A stretch of DNA of 58,301 bases from assembly GCA_015064805.1 (NCBI GenBank), contig SVRN01000001.1:1-58301 (forward strand), in the 5' to 3' direction. The position numbers and the translations under genes were made by a program. The notes beneath the pieces were generated by a model, which saw nothing but the letters and a program-made list of their open reading frames with translations, made no database searches and was not told where the DNA came from. Of the stretch, positions 1-8,015 are shown one piece after another; position 1 is the first letter of the stretch, and each line of letters begins with the position of its first letter. This DNA comes from Oscillospiraceae bacterium. GTDB lineage: Bacteria; Bacillota; Clostridia; Oscillospirales; CAG-272.

Positions 1-230
1 TCTGGTCCGGCACGGAAGTGGATCCTGCCACGATTACCGATGTAAAGCAGTATAACAATGAAAATGCGCGTATGTGGAAGCTGTATTCGCTTTGGTACGT
101 CGCGGCAGGCATTGCCGCCATATGGAACTCCATCGTTGCGGTCGTGTTCCTCGTTTTAGGTTGCACGGTGGGGATGGTCATTTTGGTGGCTACCTACAAC
201 AAGATACATGAAAAGTATAGGGTGAAGTGA
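1..230 (+). CDS. C-terminal end of a small membrane protein (partial)
   Basis: The reading frame is open from the left edge and ends at the TGA at 228-230, so the true start lies outside the window. What remains is about 75 residues: a short polar stretch (TDVKQYNNENARMWKLYS) and then two hydrophobic segments (about WYVAAGIAAIWNSIVAVVFL and LGCTVGMVILVATY) ending in a basic tail. The layout resembles DUF3784/SdpI-like small clostridial membrane proteins, where a polar loop lies before the last two helices. That family link is from memory of the pattern, not a search. A GTG at 18 is in frame but has no ribosome binding site. A strong terminator follows 22 bp after the stop. Confidence 0.55.
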   Translation, partial: WSGTEVDPATITDVKQYNNENARMWKLYSLWYVAAGIAAIWNSIVAVVFLVLGCTVGMVILVATYNKIHEKYRVK

Positions 231-252
231 AGTTCAACTTGCCTATGAAAAG

Positions 253-280
253 AAAAGCCCTGCGTGCAGGGCTTTTGCTT
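253..280 (+). terminator. Rho-independent terminator
   Basis: An 11-bp perfect inverted repeat (aaaagccctgc / gcagggctttt) with a very short loop and T-rich 3' flank sits 22 bp after the stop of the partial membrane protein gene. Confidence 0.85.
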
Positions 281-452
281 TGTGGCCGAACACATTTGCC
301 CCTGCAGGGCGCGAGCGAAAAAGAGCGGAGTCAATCTAACTTCGTGGAGCGGATGGGGCAGGGGCCCCGCCGCTTGCGGAAGCTATTATGTCGAACAGCG
401 TACGTGCTTTCCCGCTTTGCTCTGATATTTACCTTTAAGTTCTTGAAGGGGT

Positions 453-484
453 GTGGGGGAACTTCTCGAAAGAAGTTCCCCCAC
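453..484. repeat. Perfect hairpin after the MutS-like gene
   Basis: A 14-bp perfect stem (gtgggggaacttct) closes on a CGAA tetraloop, just beyond the stop of the leftward MutS-family gene. It has no T-run on the leftward strand, so it is either a weak terminator or a dispersed intergenic hairpin. The rest of 281-452 shows no gene or motif I recognise. Confidence 0.5.
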
Positions 485-493
485 GTCCGTCTC

Positions 494-2092
494 TTATTTA
501 CTTTCCACTTTCTTCACAATATTCTCATACGTCAAGCCGTATCTGTTTGCAATGTCGCGGGCGTAGCTCTTGCCGTCGGGCTTGGCGCGAATGATCTTGA
601 AGGATCGCTTGCCCTCGCCCTCGATGCCTGCCACCAGCGTATCGATGGGCGCACCGTGCGTCCGCGCGGCAATGTTGTCAAGCTCGGCCGCCAGCTCGTG
701 CAGGTGAGTCGAGAACAGACAACGACAGCCGACCAGAGAAAGTCCTGCCAGTACCTCGGCGGCGATGTAGGACGCCTCGTACGAGCCGGTCGAGGACAGC
801 GACTCGTCCAGCAGCACCAGCGAGTGCGCCGTTACCTGATCGAAGATCTCGCCCAGACGCGCACATTCCTCGCCCAAGCGCCCCTTGTCGATGGTATCCT
901 CGGCGCCCGAGGGGAAGTGGGTGAAGATCGCGTCAGCGGGGCTGAGCGTCGCGCTCTCGGCGGGTACGAACATACCAAGCTGCATCATGACGAGCGCTAA
1001 GCCTATGGCGCAGGTGATAACGGATTTGCCGCCACGGTTGGGGCCGGTCAGCACGTAGATCATGGCCTTGTCGTCAAAGATCACGTCGTTGGGAACGATG
1101 TCGTCCTGAATGCGAAGGGCTACCTCGGGGTTGTACAGCTCCTTGGCCACGAAGGCGCGCTCGTCCATGGGACGGATGTCGGGCGTGCAAAGCGGACAGC
1201 CCTTGGCCTCCAGGGCGTGGAGCATCTCGGTGCCCTTGGTCAAAAATTCAAACTCGGGCAGAAGGCCCAGAAGGAAGTCGGTGTTTTCCAGTACGTAGGC
1301 CTGCACGATGCGCTTCCAGGAGCGAAGCGAGGACTTGTAGACCTCGTTGATGGCCGAATTGAAGGCCAGCGAGAGGGCCATTTTCTGGTTCTCGGACTGC
1401 TTTTTGCCAAAGGGAACCAGCTCGGCGATGCAGGTGTATTCGTCGTCCTTGAAATTCAGTCGCAGGATCTTTTCCAGTACGTCGCCCGAATGGAAGGGCT
1501 CGGGATTGATGGACAGCACGCCCGCGTGGGTGGGGCGGAGCTGGGGGTCGAGGTTGACGCCGATGGTCACGCTGCGGATCTCGCGGACGCGGTCGGTCAG
1601 CTCGCTCAGCTTCTGGTTCAGATCGCGATAATAGTCGCTCTCGGCCAGCTCGGTGATGCGCTCTGCCAGCGTCAGAAATGCCTGTCCTTTGAGGTTGGCA
1701 CTCACCTGCGACAGCCCCTCGTGCAAGATCTCAATGCTCGAAATATACAGCTCGATCTCGGTCAGACTCGACAGATAATCGCTCGTGTTGCCGCTGTCGG
1801 CCTCAAGTCGACGCAGCTCCATGATGTCGGTCAGCACGGGAATGAGCTTGTTGAACATACGCGCGATGGCGGGGTTGTTCATCATGTCACGGAAGGTGTC
1901 CTGACGGTAGGAAATAACGGCGGGGTCCATGGTGAAAAAGTCGGACAGATCGCAGTTGCGCAGATCAAAGATCTGGGTCAGCCCCAGCTCGTCCAGCACG
2001 AGCATGGGAATATTGGGGGCGTCCTTGCCCGCAAAGTGCGCCTGCTGTGCCGCCTCGGTGGGGTAGAGCAGGCTGAAATTTTTCAGATTCAT
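494..2092 (-). CDS. MutS-family ATPase without mismatch-recognition domain
   Basis: 532 residues. The C-terminal third is a MutS/ABC-type ATPase: Walker A GPNRGGKS near residue 350, Walker B LVLLDES near 426, and the H-loop THLHEL near 462. The N-terminal part is helical and resembles the MutS core/clamp, but the domain I (FxE mismatch-reading) and connector domains of true MutS are absent. The start is the ATG at 2092, behind a GGGAGG site; an upstream in-frame ATG at 2146 lies before that site. A good leftward promoter is at 2137-2165. This is one of the short MutS-like proteins of Firmicutes. Its substrate is unknown, and canonical mismatch repair is unlikely. It differs from mutS2, which is also in the window. 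Confidence 0.8.
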   Translation of the reverse strand: MNLKNFSLLYPTEAAQQAHFAGKDAPNIPMLVLDELGLTQIFDLRNCDLSDFFTMDPAVISYRQDTFRDMMNNPAIARMFNKLIPVLTDIMELRRLEADSGNTSDYLSSLTEIELYISSIEILHEGLSQVSANLKGQAFLTLAERITELAESDYYRDLNQKLSELTDRVREIRSVTIGVNLDPQLRPTHAGVLSINPEPFHSGDVLEKILRLNFKDDEYTCIAELVPFGKKQSENQKMALSLAFNSAINEVYKSSLRSWKRIVQAYVLENTDFLLGLLPEFEFLTKGTEMLHALEAKGCPLCTPDIRPMDERAFVAKELYNPEVALRIQDDIVPNDVIFDDKAMIYVLTGPNRGGKSVITCAIGLALVMMQLGMFVPAESATLSPADAIFTHFPSGAEDTIDKGRLGEECARLGEIFDQVTAHSLVLLDESLSSTGSYEASYIAAEVLAGLSLVGCRCLFSTHLHELAAELDNIAARTHGAPIDTLVAGIEGEGKRSFKIIRAKPDGKSYARDIANRYGLTYENIVKKVESK

Positions 2093-2136
2093 TGGGAAAA
2101 CCTCCCGTAATAATATGGTGTGTTCTCTAACGTTTA

Positions 2137-2165
2137 AGTATACCACGTTACGCGGCGTTTGTCAA
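2137..2165 (-). promoter_or_regulatory. Promoter of the MutS-like gene
   Basis: Leftward TTGACA (2160-2165), 17-bp spacer, TATACT (2137-2142), 45 bp before the chosen start. It lies between this gene and the LUD gene, so the two leftward genes can be transcribed separately. Confidence 0.7.
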
Positions 2166-2183
2166 CTCCGCCCGCGCGATACG

Positions 2184-2789
2184 TCAATATCCCAGCGCCT
2201 CGTTGACCAGAATGACCTCAAATTGGCAGGCGCGGGGGCGCTCCCAGAAGACTGAAAGCGCGCGGCAGATGCGCTCGGGGCTGTTGCAGTTGTAGCAGCG
2301 GTCGGCCTCCTTGGCGCAGGGGGTGTTTTTACCCAGACGCTTGGCGTTTTTGGGGGCGGCAATGTTGCGCGCGCGCCAAAGAGCCGCGTCGTAGTCGGGG
2401 GCGATCTTGTTGGAGCCGACGATCAAATAGACCTTCTCGTGCCCGAAGCACATGGCGCTGATGCGGTTGCAGTTGCCGTCAATGTTGACGATCTCGCCCG
2501 TCTCGGCGATGCCGTTGACAGAGGAAAGATACACCTGCGCGCGAGCGGCAAGGGGGAAGATATCCGCGGCGGTCTGCCCGGGGGCGAGTCTTGCGTGGGA
2601 ATAGACCTGATTGTGCGTGGCAAGGCGGTCGCAGATGCCAAGCTCCTGCAGCGTGACCGAGCCGCCCATGCCGACGGTCTTGCCGTCGATGGCCCCGTCG
2701 AGATAATCGGCGGCCTCGCGAGCCGTTTCAAAGCAGCTGACGCTATAGCCGTGCGCGAGCAGATTGTTTTTGATGGTATCGAAGTTCAT
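2184..2789 (-). CDS. LUD-domain (LutC/YkgG-like) protein
   Basis: 201 residues of the LUD (DUF162) family, which includes the LutB/LutC lactate-utilisation proteins. The usual features are visible: an N-terminal helix followed by a GMGGSVTL glycine loop, a central beta/alpha core (YLSSVNGIAETGEIVNIDG) and VYLIVGSNKI. A C-terminal cysteine set (CAKEADRCYNCNSPERIC) is typical of the stand-alone clostridial members. The start at 2789 has a GGAGG site 8 nt upstream; a longer frame to 2849 begins inside the promoter. No lutA/lutB partners are nearby, so a role in lactate oxidation is not supported and the function stays open. Confidence 0.8.
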   Translation of the reverse strand: MNFDTIKNNLLAHGYSVSCFETAREAADYLDGAIDGKTVGMGGSVTLQELGICDRLATHNQVYSHARLAPGQTAADIFPLAARAQVYLSSVNGIAETGEIVNIDGNCNRISAMCFGHEKVYLIVGSNKIAPDYDAALWRARNIAAPKNAKRLGKNTPCAKEADRCYNCNSPERICRALSVFWERPRACQFEVILVNEALGY

Positions 2790-2820
2790 GTAGCGTACCT
2801 CCGCAGGATTCATTGCTATC

Positions 2821-2849
2821 ATTTTAACACATTTGCGCCGCTTTCGCAA
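2821..2849 (-). promoter_or_regulatory. Promoter of the LUD gene
   Basis: Leftward TTGCGA (2844-2849), 17-bp spacer, TAAAAT (2821-2826). It stands back to back with the sigma-factor promoter. Confidence 0.5.
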
Positions 2850-2856
2850 GATACAT

Positions 2857-2885
2857 TTGCGTAAAATGCAAGTTTATGCTATAAT
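2857..2885 (+). promoter_or_regulatory. Promoter of the ECF sigma operon
   Basis: TTGCGT (2857-2862), 17-bp spacer, TATAAT (2880-2885). The -10 is perfect and the -35 is weak. The two divergent promoters occupy about 65 bp. Confidence 0.5.
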
Positions 2886-2960
2886 TGAGGTGGAAATTTT
2901 TCGATCCCCCAATAAAAAATGAGCGAAAATGTTTAGTATATGGGTGAGGAGGTGAGTCGC

Positions 2961-3521
2961 ATGATACAGGACGACTATATTATCGAGCTGTTTTTCGCGC
3001 GATCGGACAAGGCCATCGAGGCCTTGGCGACCAAATACGGCGAAGCCATGCGCTCGGTCAGCTACAATATTCTGCAAAACGAGCAGGATGCCGAGGAGTG
3101 CGTCAATGACGCCTATCTGAGCGTCTGGAACGTCATTCCGCCCACCCGTCCGAATCCGCTTGGCGCCTTTGTTTGCCGCGTCTGCCGTAACGTGTCGCTG
3201 ACGCGCTATAAGTACAACAAGGCCCAAAAGCGGGACGGACGGTACAACGTCAGCTTGGAGGAGATTGCCGAGATCGTGCCGAGTGAACGAACGGTTCAGC
3301 GCGAGATCGAGGACGAAGCGCTGACGATGGTGCTCAACGATTGGCTGGGCGGGCTGAACAAGCTCAATCTGTACGTATTTATGCGGCGATACTGGTTCTG
3401 CGAGGCGGTGGCGGACATCGCGCGCGCAACCAAGCTGTCCGAGGCGGCCGTCTATCTGCGCCTTGACCGTATGAAAAAAAGCCTTGCCAAGCATCTGATG
3501 GAAAGGGGGATTTTGGTATGA
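2961..3521 (+). CDS. ECF-type RNA polymerase sigma factor
   Basis: 186 residues. Region 2 is visible around LATKYGEAMRSVSYNIL followed by DAEECVNDAYLSVWN. Region 4 holds the helix-turn-helix (VADIARATKLSEAAVYLRL) ending in a basic helix. The start is the ATG at 2961 behind GAGGAGGTG; the ATG at 2940 precedes that site. The stop overlaps the next start by 4 bp (ATGA), so the two proteins are translationally coupled in the usual sigma/anti-sigma arrangement. The genes it controls are not evident. Confidence 0.85.
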   Translation: MIQDDYIIELFFARSDKAIEALATKYGEAMRSVSYNILQNEQDAEECVNDAYLSVWNVIPPTRPNPLGAFVCRVCRNVSLTRYKYNKAQKRDGRYNVSLEEIAEIVPSERTVQREIEDEALTMVLNDWLGGLNKLNLYVFMRRYWFCEAVADIARATKLSEAAVYLRLDRMKKSLAKHLMERGILV

Positions 3522-4771
3522 ACGACAACGAAAAGCTCAATCGAGCCTTTGAAAACGTGGACGACAAATTCGTCATGGCCGCGATGACGCCGCCGCGCCG
3601 CGCCCGCCGTGTCTGGCAACGCATTGGTGTCGTCGCCGCAAGCCTGGCGATCTTGATCGGTGCGTATTTCCCGATCCGCAATGCCGTGATCACGGGGCGC
3701 TACCGAGACGGTGAGGTATTTGCCGACACCGAGCAAAAGGGCTCGCCCGTGATCATCGGTGCACAAAGCCCGAGCGCTCCGCCGCTTCCTTGGGCGGACA
3801 CGCTGTATCTTAAGGGCGAGGTGAAAACGCGAAGCTACGAGCCCGGCGAGGAGATCACGCTTCTTTTTGAGATCGCGATGAAGAACGACTATCTCGGTGC
3901 GGGAGATTTGAGGCTGACGCTGAAAGCGTCGGACTTTGACGTGCGCTTCGAGGGTGTCACGGGCGAGGGCAATGAGATTTTGCTCGAGGATGCCGCGCCC
4001 GACAAATACAGCACCGCGCAGCCGCTCAAATTCAAGGCTATATTGACGCCCAAGTACACCGAGGCGTTTGCTATGGGAACGATCTCGCTTTTGGTCAGAT
4101 TTGAGCCTGACGACGAGCAAGCGCTGTTGGATAAGATCGCGGAATCCGATCTGCCAAACTACAACGACAACTGGCAGAACGCCTTTTTTGAGCAGAGCAA
4201 CACACTCCGTCTGAGCTTGCTCCTTGGAAGCACGGGGCTGGACTACGCGGCTGACATGGTCGAGCTGCGTCTGGATTCTTCCGTGCGTGGGGCGGTCGAC
4301 AAGTGGGAGATCATGATTGCAGATCACTATAAGATGCGCAAGATCAGCGGCGAGGAGCTTTCGGACATGTACTGTGCGTGGGCGTATCGCGATCGCATCT
4401 ATGCCTCGGTCGAGTCCTATATGACCGTGGAGCACACCGTTCGCTTTTCCTATATGAGCAAAAACATCCGCTACCGCAGCAACGAATACGTCGACGCGCC
4501 CGAGGTGTGGGAGCTGTACGAAAAGGTGCGTGCCTTTGAGATGGGCGACTGGAGGGACTACGACAGCGCCGAGGCCAATGCCGCACGCCGAGAGCTGGCC
4601 GAGTACATTCTGCTTTATATGAAGGAGCAGGGCATCATCACGGAGCAGGAATACGAGGCCGAGGCGGCATGGATGGCACAGGTAAGAGAGGTTGGCAACT
4701 TTGGCATGGGCTTTGACCAGAATATCGCCCGTTACTCCGACGTGATCCAAAAGTATATGTACACCCATTGA
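3518..4771 (+). CDS. Membrane-anchored protein, putative anti-sigma factor
   Basis: 417 residues. A cytoplasmic N-terminus of about 30 residues is followed by one membrane helix (GVVAASLAILIGAYF, about residues 35-50). The rest is a large outside domain with beta-rich first half (YEPGEEITLLFEIAMKNDY) and helical second half. I do not recognise the outer domain. Translational coupling to the ECF sigma gene and the short basic cytoplasmic tail suggest it holds or releases the sigma factor in response to an envelope signal. That is inference, because no zinc-binding anti-sigma motif (HxxxCxxC) is present. Confidence 0.6.
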   Translation: MNDNEKLNRAFENVDDKFVMAAMTPPRRARRVWQRIGVVAASLAILIGAYFPIRNAVITGRYRDGEVFADTEQKGSPVIIGAQSPSAPPLPWADTLYLKGEVKTRSYEPGEEITLLFEIAMKNDYLGAGDLRLTLKASDFDVRFEGVTGEGNEILLEDAAPDKYSTAQPLKFKAILTPKYTEAFAMGTISLLVRFEPDDEQALLDKIAESDLPNYNDNWQNAFFEQSNTLRLSLLLGSTGLDYAADMVELRLDSSVRGAVDKWEIMIADHYKMRKISGEELSDMYCAWAYRDRIYASVESYMTVEHTVRFSYMSKNIRYRSNEYVDAPEVWELYEKVRAFEMGDWRDYDSAEANAARRELAEYILLYMKEQGIITEQEYEAEAAWMAQVREVGNFGMGFDQNIARYSDVIQKYMYTH

Positions 4772-4777
4772 ATATTC

Positions 4778-4805
4778 GCCCCCGATAGTTCGGGGGCATC
4801 TTTTT
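4778..4805 (+). terminator. Terminator of the sigma operon
   Basis: GCCCCCGA/TCGGGGGC stem with a short loop and five Ts, 6 bp past the stop. Confidence 0.85.
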
Positions 4806-4826
4806 GTAAATTTTTGCTCAAATGCG

Positions 4827-4855
4827 TTGCAAAGCGGTGGGATATATGGTAAAAT
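4827..4855 (+). promoter_or_regulatory. Promoter of the double beta-helix lipoprotein
   Basis: TTGCAA (4827-4832), 17-bp spacer, TAAAAT (4850-4855), followed by an AAGGAG site before the ATG at 4889. Confidence 0.5.
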
Positions 4856-4888
4856 AAAGCATCGAAAGTCCAGGACAAGGAGAAAGAT

Positions 4889-7513
4889 ATGAGACGAAAT
4901 TCATGGTTTATACGCCTGCTCATTTTGACTCTGGCGCTTACGCTTTGCCTTTGCGGCACCGTTGCCTGCCGCGACAATCCGCCCGACGATCCGATCGATG
5001 GTCCAATCGACGATCCGATTGATGATCCGACCGACGGTCCAAGCGACGGCGAGACCGTCACCATCACCAACCCGGCAGAATATACCGTGGTGCGCGGTGA
5101 AACCGCGGAGAGCGATGTGCGTGTGGAAGCCAGTGCGCTGTATAGCGCAATGAGCGAAAAGTTCAAGGGCATCAAGATCGGCACGGACTATACCAAGGAC
5201 CCGACGCCCATTACCAATACCGCGTATGAAATTTTAGTCGGTGAGACCAACCGCGTCGAGAGCATCGAGGCGATGGCGGCGGCTGCCGAGGCGACAGGCG
5301 GTGCGGAGCACTGGTATCACGTCGGCGTTCACGGTAACAAGATCGTCATCGTCGGCTCGGACGATGCCAACACGCTGGTCGCGATCCGCTACTTTTTGGC
5401 TCGCTATCTGGCAAAGGATCAATCTACTCTGGAGGTGCCCTTGAATATGAGTCGTTCGTATGAGAAAAACAAACTGACCGTCATTTCGGCGGATGCAAAT
5501 GACGTCTTCGTTGCCTCGGCAGATCTGTCGGGCGAGCCTTATTTTATCGATCGTACGGGCACGCGCGATATGACCGCCGTCATTCAGGAGGCGATCAACG
5601 ACGTGGCCAAGCTGGGCGGCGGTGTGGTCTATCTCCCGATGGGAACCTACCGTATCTCCAAGCAGATCGAGATTCCCTCCTACGTCACGCTGCGCGGTGA
5701 TTACGTCGATCCCGATAGCAACGACTACAGCCGTGCAACGCTGCTTTTGCTGGATCAGAAGGGTTCGTTTAAATCGACCAGTGCCGTTCTGGTGCAATCC
5801 AGCGCCGCCGTGCAGGGCTTGACCTTCTACTACGAAAAGCAATCGGTCACAAATCCCATCGAATACATGCCTACCGTCGAAACCAAGGGTGACGTTTGTA
5901 CCGTAAAGGATTGTAATTTTATCAATAGCTATTATGCCATTTTCACCGGCACGAACGCCAAGGGAATGCTGACGGTGGACAACGTCAAGGGAACGGCGCT
6001 CTGGCGCGGTCTGGACAACAACAACAGCGCCGATATTTGCGTCACGATGAACGCCAAATTTTCGCCTTGCTACTGGGCAGAGGCGGGAGAGAAGTTCAAC
6101 GCGCCTGCCGAGGCGGATATCCGCGCGCTGATGAAATCAAACGGCTCGATCGGTATGACGCTGGGTGACTGTGACCGCGACACCTATGAAAACGTGGTGC
6201 TCGACGGCTTTTTCACGGGTATTTACAACCGTGAGCCCACCCGTGCCGGTCTTTGCGGCAGCTACGCTTACGTTCATATTCTCGACGCCAAGATCGGTCT
6301 GGACCTGTACGGACTGAACGGCGCGTACGGTCTGCTTCTGACCAACTGCACCATTGAAGCCTCCGACATTGCCGTCCGCAACGTGGTGACGACGGCAAAG
6401 GAAACGCCCAACGTCTACCTGCTCAACTGCGAGGTGACGGGCTCGCTGAGCGACAACGTCGTTCCGATGTCCATTTCTTCCTCCGTCAGCGAGGACACGG
6501 ATTACAAGATGATCGCCAACCGTCCCGCCGTACTGGCGACCAAGCTGTTCAATCTCGCCGATTACGGTGCTGACGCTACGGGTAAGACGGATATTTCGGC
6601 TGCCTTGCAAAAGGCGCTTGACGAGGCGGCTGCCGCAGGCGGCGGTATCGTATATATGCCCGCAGGCATTTACCGTCTGACTGCTCCCGTCACGGTGGGC
6701 GAAAAGACGGTCATTATGGGCGCACAGCAGAACCCGCAAAGGGGAAGTGACGCCTTCCGCGGTACGGTCATGCTGGTGACCTACGGCGAAAAGGGGAAGG
6801 AGAGCGACACTGCGGCTATTACCGTGAACGGAAGTAACAGCGGTATCACGGGCATGACGGTCTACTATCCCAACAACGGCGTCAGCTCTGCCAATACGCT
6901 GACCGAATCTCCCGTTGAGTATTCCTATTTCGTCCGCTGCAAGGGTGGCAACACCTTTGCGACCAATCTGTGTCTGATTGCGGCATCGCGCGGCGTTTGC
7001 TTTGACGGCGCGGACGGCTTTATCGCGGATCGAATCCTGATGACGGTGTTTGACAACGGTATCGGCGTGAACAACGCCAAGAACGGCGTGATCACCCGTA
7101 TCCATACCAATGGAACCTACCACAACGTTGGCATCAAGGCGCAGACGGTTCTGCATCCTGACTGGATGACGGACGCCAGTCGCGTGTACGAGCTGATCGA
7201 CACCCATCTGAGTCCCCGCATGACCCTGGTTAAGGTGAACGGCAGCGAAAAGATCCAGCTCCGACACGTGTTCCACTATGGCGCGAACACCTTCTTGTGG
7301 GTGGCAAAGAGCGACGTTGAGCTGATCAACTGCGAGTCGGGACATATCGCCCGAGGCAAGAGCTTTGTTCTGGGCGGCGAGGTTGAGCTTTGGGGTGTGA
7401 ATTTCATTCGCGAAAATCCGTATGAGGCGACGGAAGAGCTTCAGCGTGACAACGTGATGTTGATTTACCAGTTCAAGGCGGCACATCGCGCGTCGGTCAT
7501 TTACGTGAAATAA
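4889..7513 (+). CDS. Lipoprotein with two pectate-lyase-3-type beta-helix modules
   Basis: 874 residues. The signal peptide ends in a lipobox-like TVAC (Cys27). A low-complexity Asp/Pro/Gly linker follows (DDPIDGPIDDPIDDPTDG, about 31-52), built from a short DNA repeat. Residues about 58-190 form an alpha/beta module with YEILVGETNR, like the N-terminal domains of some glucuronidases and hexosaminidases. Two right-handed beta-helix modules follow, each opening with the Pectate_lyase_3 signature (GGGVVYLPMGTYRIS near 250 and GGGIVYMPAGIYRLT near 590). It should sit on the outer face of the membrane and bind or cut a polysaccharide. Catalytic residues cannot be assigned. A paralogous lipoprotein lies at 40829-42544. 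Confidence 0.75.
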   Translation: MRRNSWFIRLLILTLALTLCLCGTVACRDNPPDDPIDGPIDDPIDDPTDGPSDGETVTITNPAEYTVVRGETAESDVRVEASALYSAMSEKFKGIKIGTDYTKDPTPITNTAYEILVGETNRVESIEAMAAAAEATGGAEHWYHVGVHGNKIVIVGSDDANTLVAIRYFLARYLAKDQSTLEVPLNMSRSYEKNKLTVISADANDVFVASADLSGEPYFIDRTGTRDMTAVIQEAINDVAKLGGGVVYLPMGTYRISKQIEIPSYVTLRGDYVDPDSNDYSRATLLLLDQKGSFKSTSAVLVQSSAAVQGLTFYYEKQSVTNPIEYMPTVETKGDVCTVKDCNFINSYYAIFTGTNAKGMLTVDNVKGTALWRGLDNNNSADICVTMNAKFSPCYWAEAGEKFNAPAEADIRALMKSNGSIGMTLGDCDRDTYENVVLDGFFTGIYNREPTRAGLCGSYAYVHILDAKIGLDLYGLNGAYGLLLTNCTIEASDIAVRNVVTTAKETPNVYLLNCEVTGSLSDNVVPMSISSSVSEDTDYKMIANRPAVLATKLFNLADYGADATGKTDISAALQKALDEAAAAGGGIVYMPAGIYRLTAPVTVGEKTVIMGAQQNPQRGSDAFRGTVMLVTYGEKGKESDTAAITVNGSNSGITGMTVYYPNNGVSSANTLTESPVEYSYFVRCKGGNTFATNLCLIAASRGVCFDGADGFIADRILMTVFDNGIGVNNAKNGVITRIHTNGTYHNVGIKAQTVLHPDWMTDASRVYELIDTHLSPRMTLVKVNGSEKIQLRHVFHYGANTFLWVAKSDVELINCESGHIARGKSFVLGGEVELWGVNFIRENPYEATEELQRDNVMLIYQFKAAHRASVIYVK

Positions 7514-7522
7514 TCATATTAG

Positions 7523-7550
7523 CGGAGGGCTTTTCGGAGCCCTCCGTTTG
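7523..7550 (+). terminator. Terminator of the lipoprotein gene
   Basis: 9-bp stem (cggagggct/agccctccg) with T-rich tail, 9 bp after the stop. Confidence 0.8.
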
Positions 7551-7780
7551 GTTTGGATGGTGACGCAGCTACTTCTTCTATCGCCTCGCACAGCTGACGC
7601 GCACGCCACGGAGTTTGTGTTTCTAAGGGAAAAATTTTGCTTACAAAATTCTTCGTGAGCGGGTAACTGAACACCCCACAAGCGCTGAATCAGATGCCCG
7701 CGTTGTGAGCGTCAAAAGAAGAAACCGTTTGACCATAAACAATTTTTTTACATTGCCTACAAAAAAATATCCTAACCCTA
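7551..7780. other. Intergenic stretch with nothing recognised
   Basis: About 230 bp between the lipoprotein terminator and the metK promoter. I see no supported reading frame, RNA or repeat here. Confidence 0.4.
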
Positions 7781-7809
7781 TTGCAATATGACGAAAAATA
7801 TGCTATAAT
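7781..7809 (+). promoter_or_regulatory. metK promoter
   Basis: TTGCAA (7781-7786), 17-bp spacer, perfect TATAAT (7804-7809), about 25 bp before the riboswitch. Confidence 0.7.
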
Positions 7810-7835
7810 CTACTCGTCTGAAAAATCAATAGAAT

Positions 7836-7926
7836 TCTGATCTTATCAAGAGTGGTGGAGGGACTGGCCCTGTGAAGCCCGGCAACCCGTCAATGCGACG
7901 AAGGTGCTAAATCCCGAGAGATGAGA
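7836..7926 (+). ncRNA. SAM-I (S-box) riboswitch
   Basis: The conserved S-box core is present: TTATCAAGAG, GGTGGAGGGACTGGCCC, TGAAGCCCGGCAACC and GGTGCTAAATCC in the correct order. P1 can form between TCTGATC (7836-7842) and GATGAGA (7920-7926) with one internal mismatch. The family binds S-adenosylmethionine and, when occupied, frees the downstream terminator, here 22 bp away in front of metK. Confidence 0.95.
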
Positions 7927-7947
7927 CCAAGTTGAAAAAACTTGCTC

Positions 7948-7976
7948 AAAACCTCGGCCACGAGGTTTTTTCTTTT
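7948..7976 (+). terminator. Riboswitch-controlled terminator
   Basis: aaaacctcg / cgaggtttt stem with a GCCA loop and a long T-run. This is the expression platform of the S-box leader and turns off metK when SAM is plentiful. Confidence 0.9.
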
Positions 7977-8015
7977 GTCCGGAGCAGAATTCAAAAGGAA
8001 AGGAAAGTTCAAACA

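Noticed and set aside
227-1000. A 257-codon forward open frame beside the first terminator
   Set aside because: It crosses the terminator and then lies antisense to the MutS-like gene.
3452-4768. A 438-codon leftward open frame opposite the sigma partner gene
   Set aside because: The forward frame has the translational coupling and membrane helix; the reverse has a histidine- and arginine-rich composition typical of shadows.
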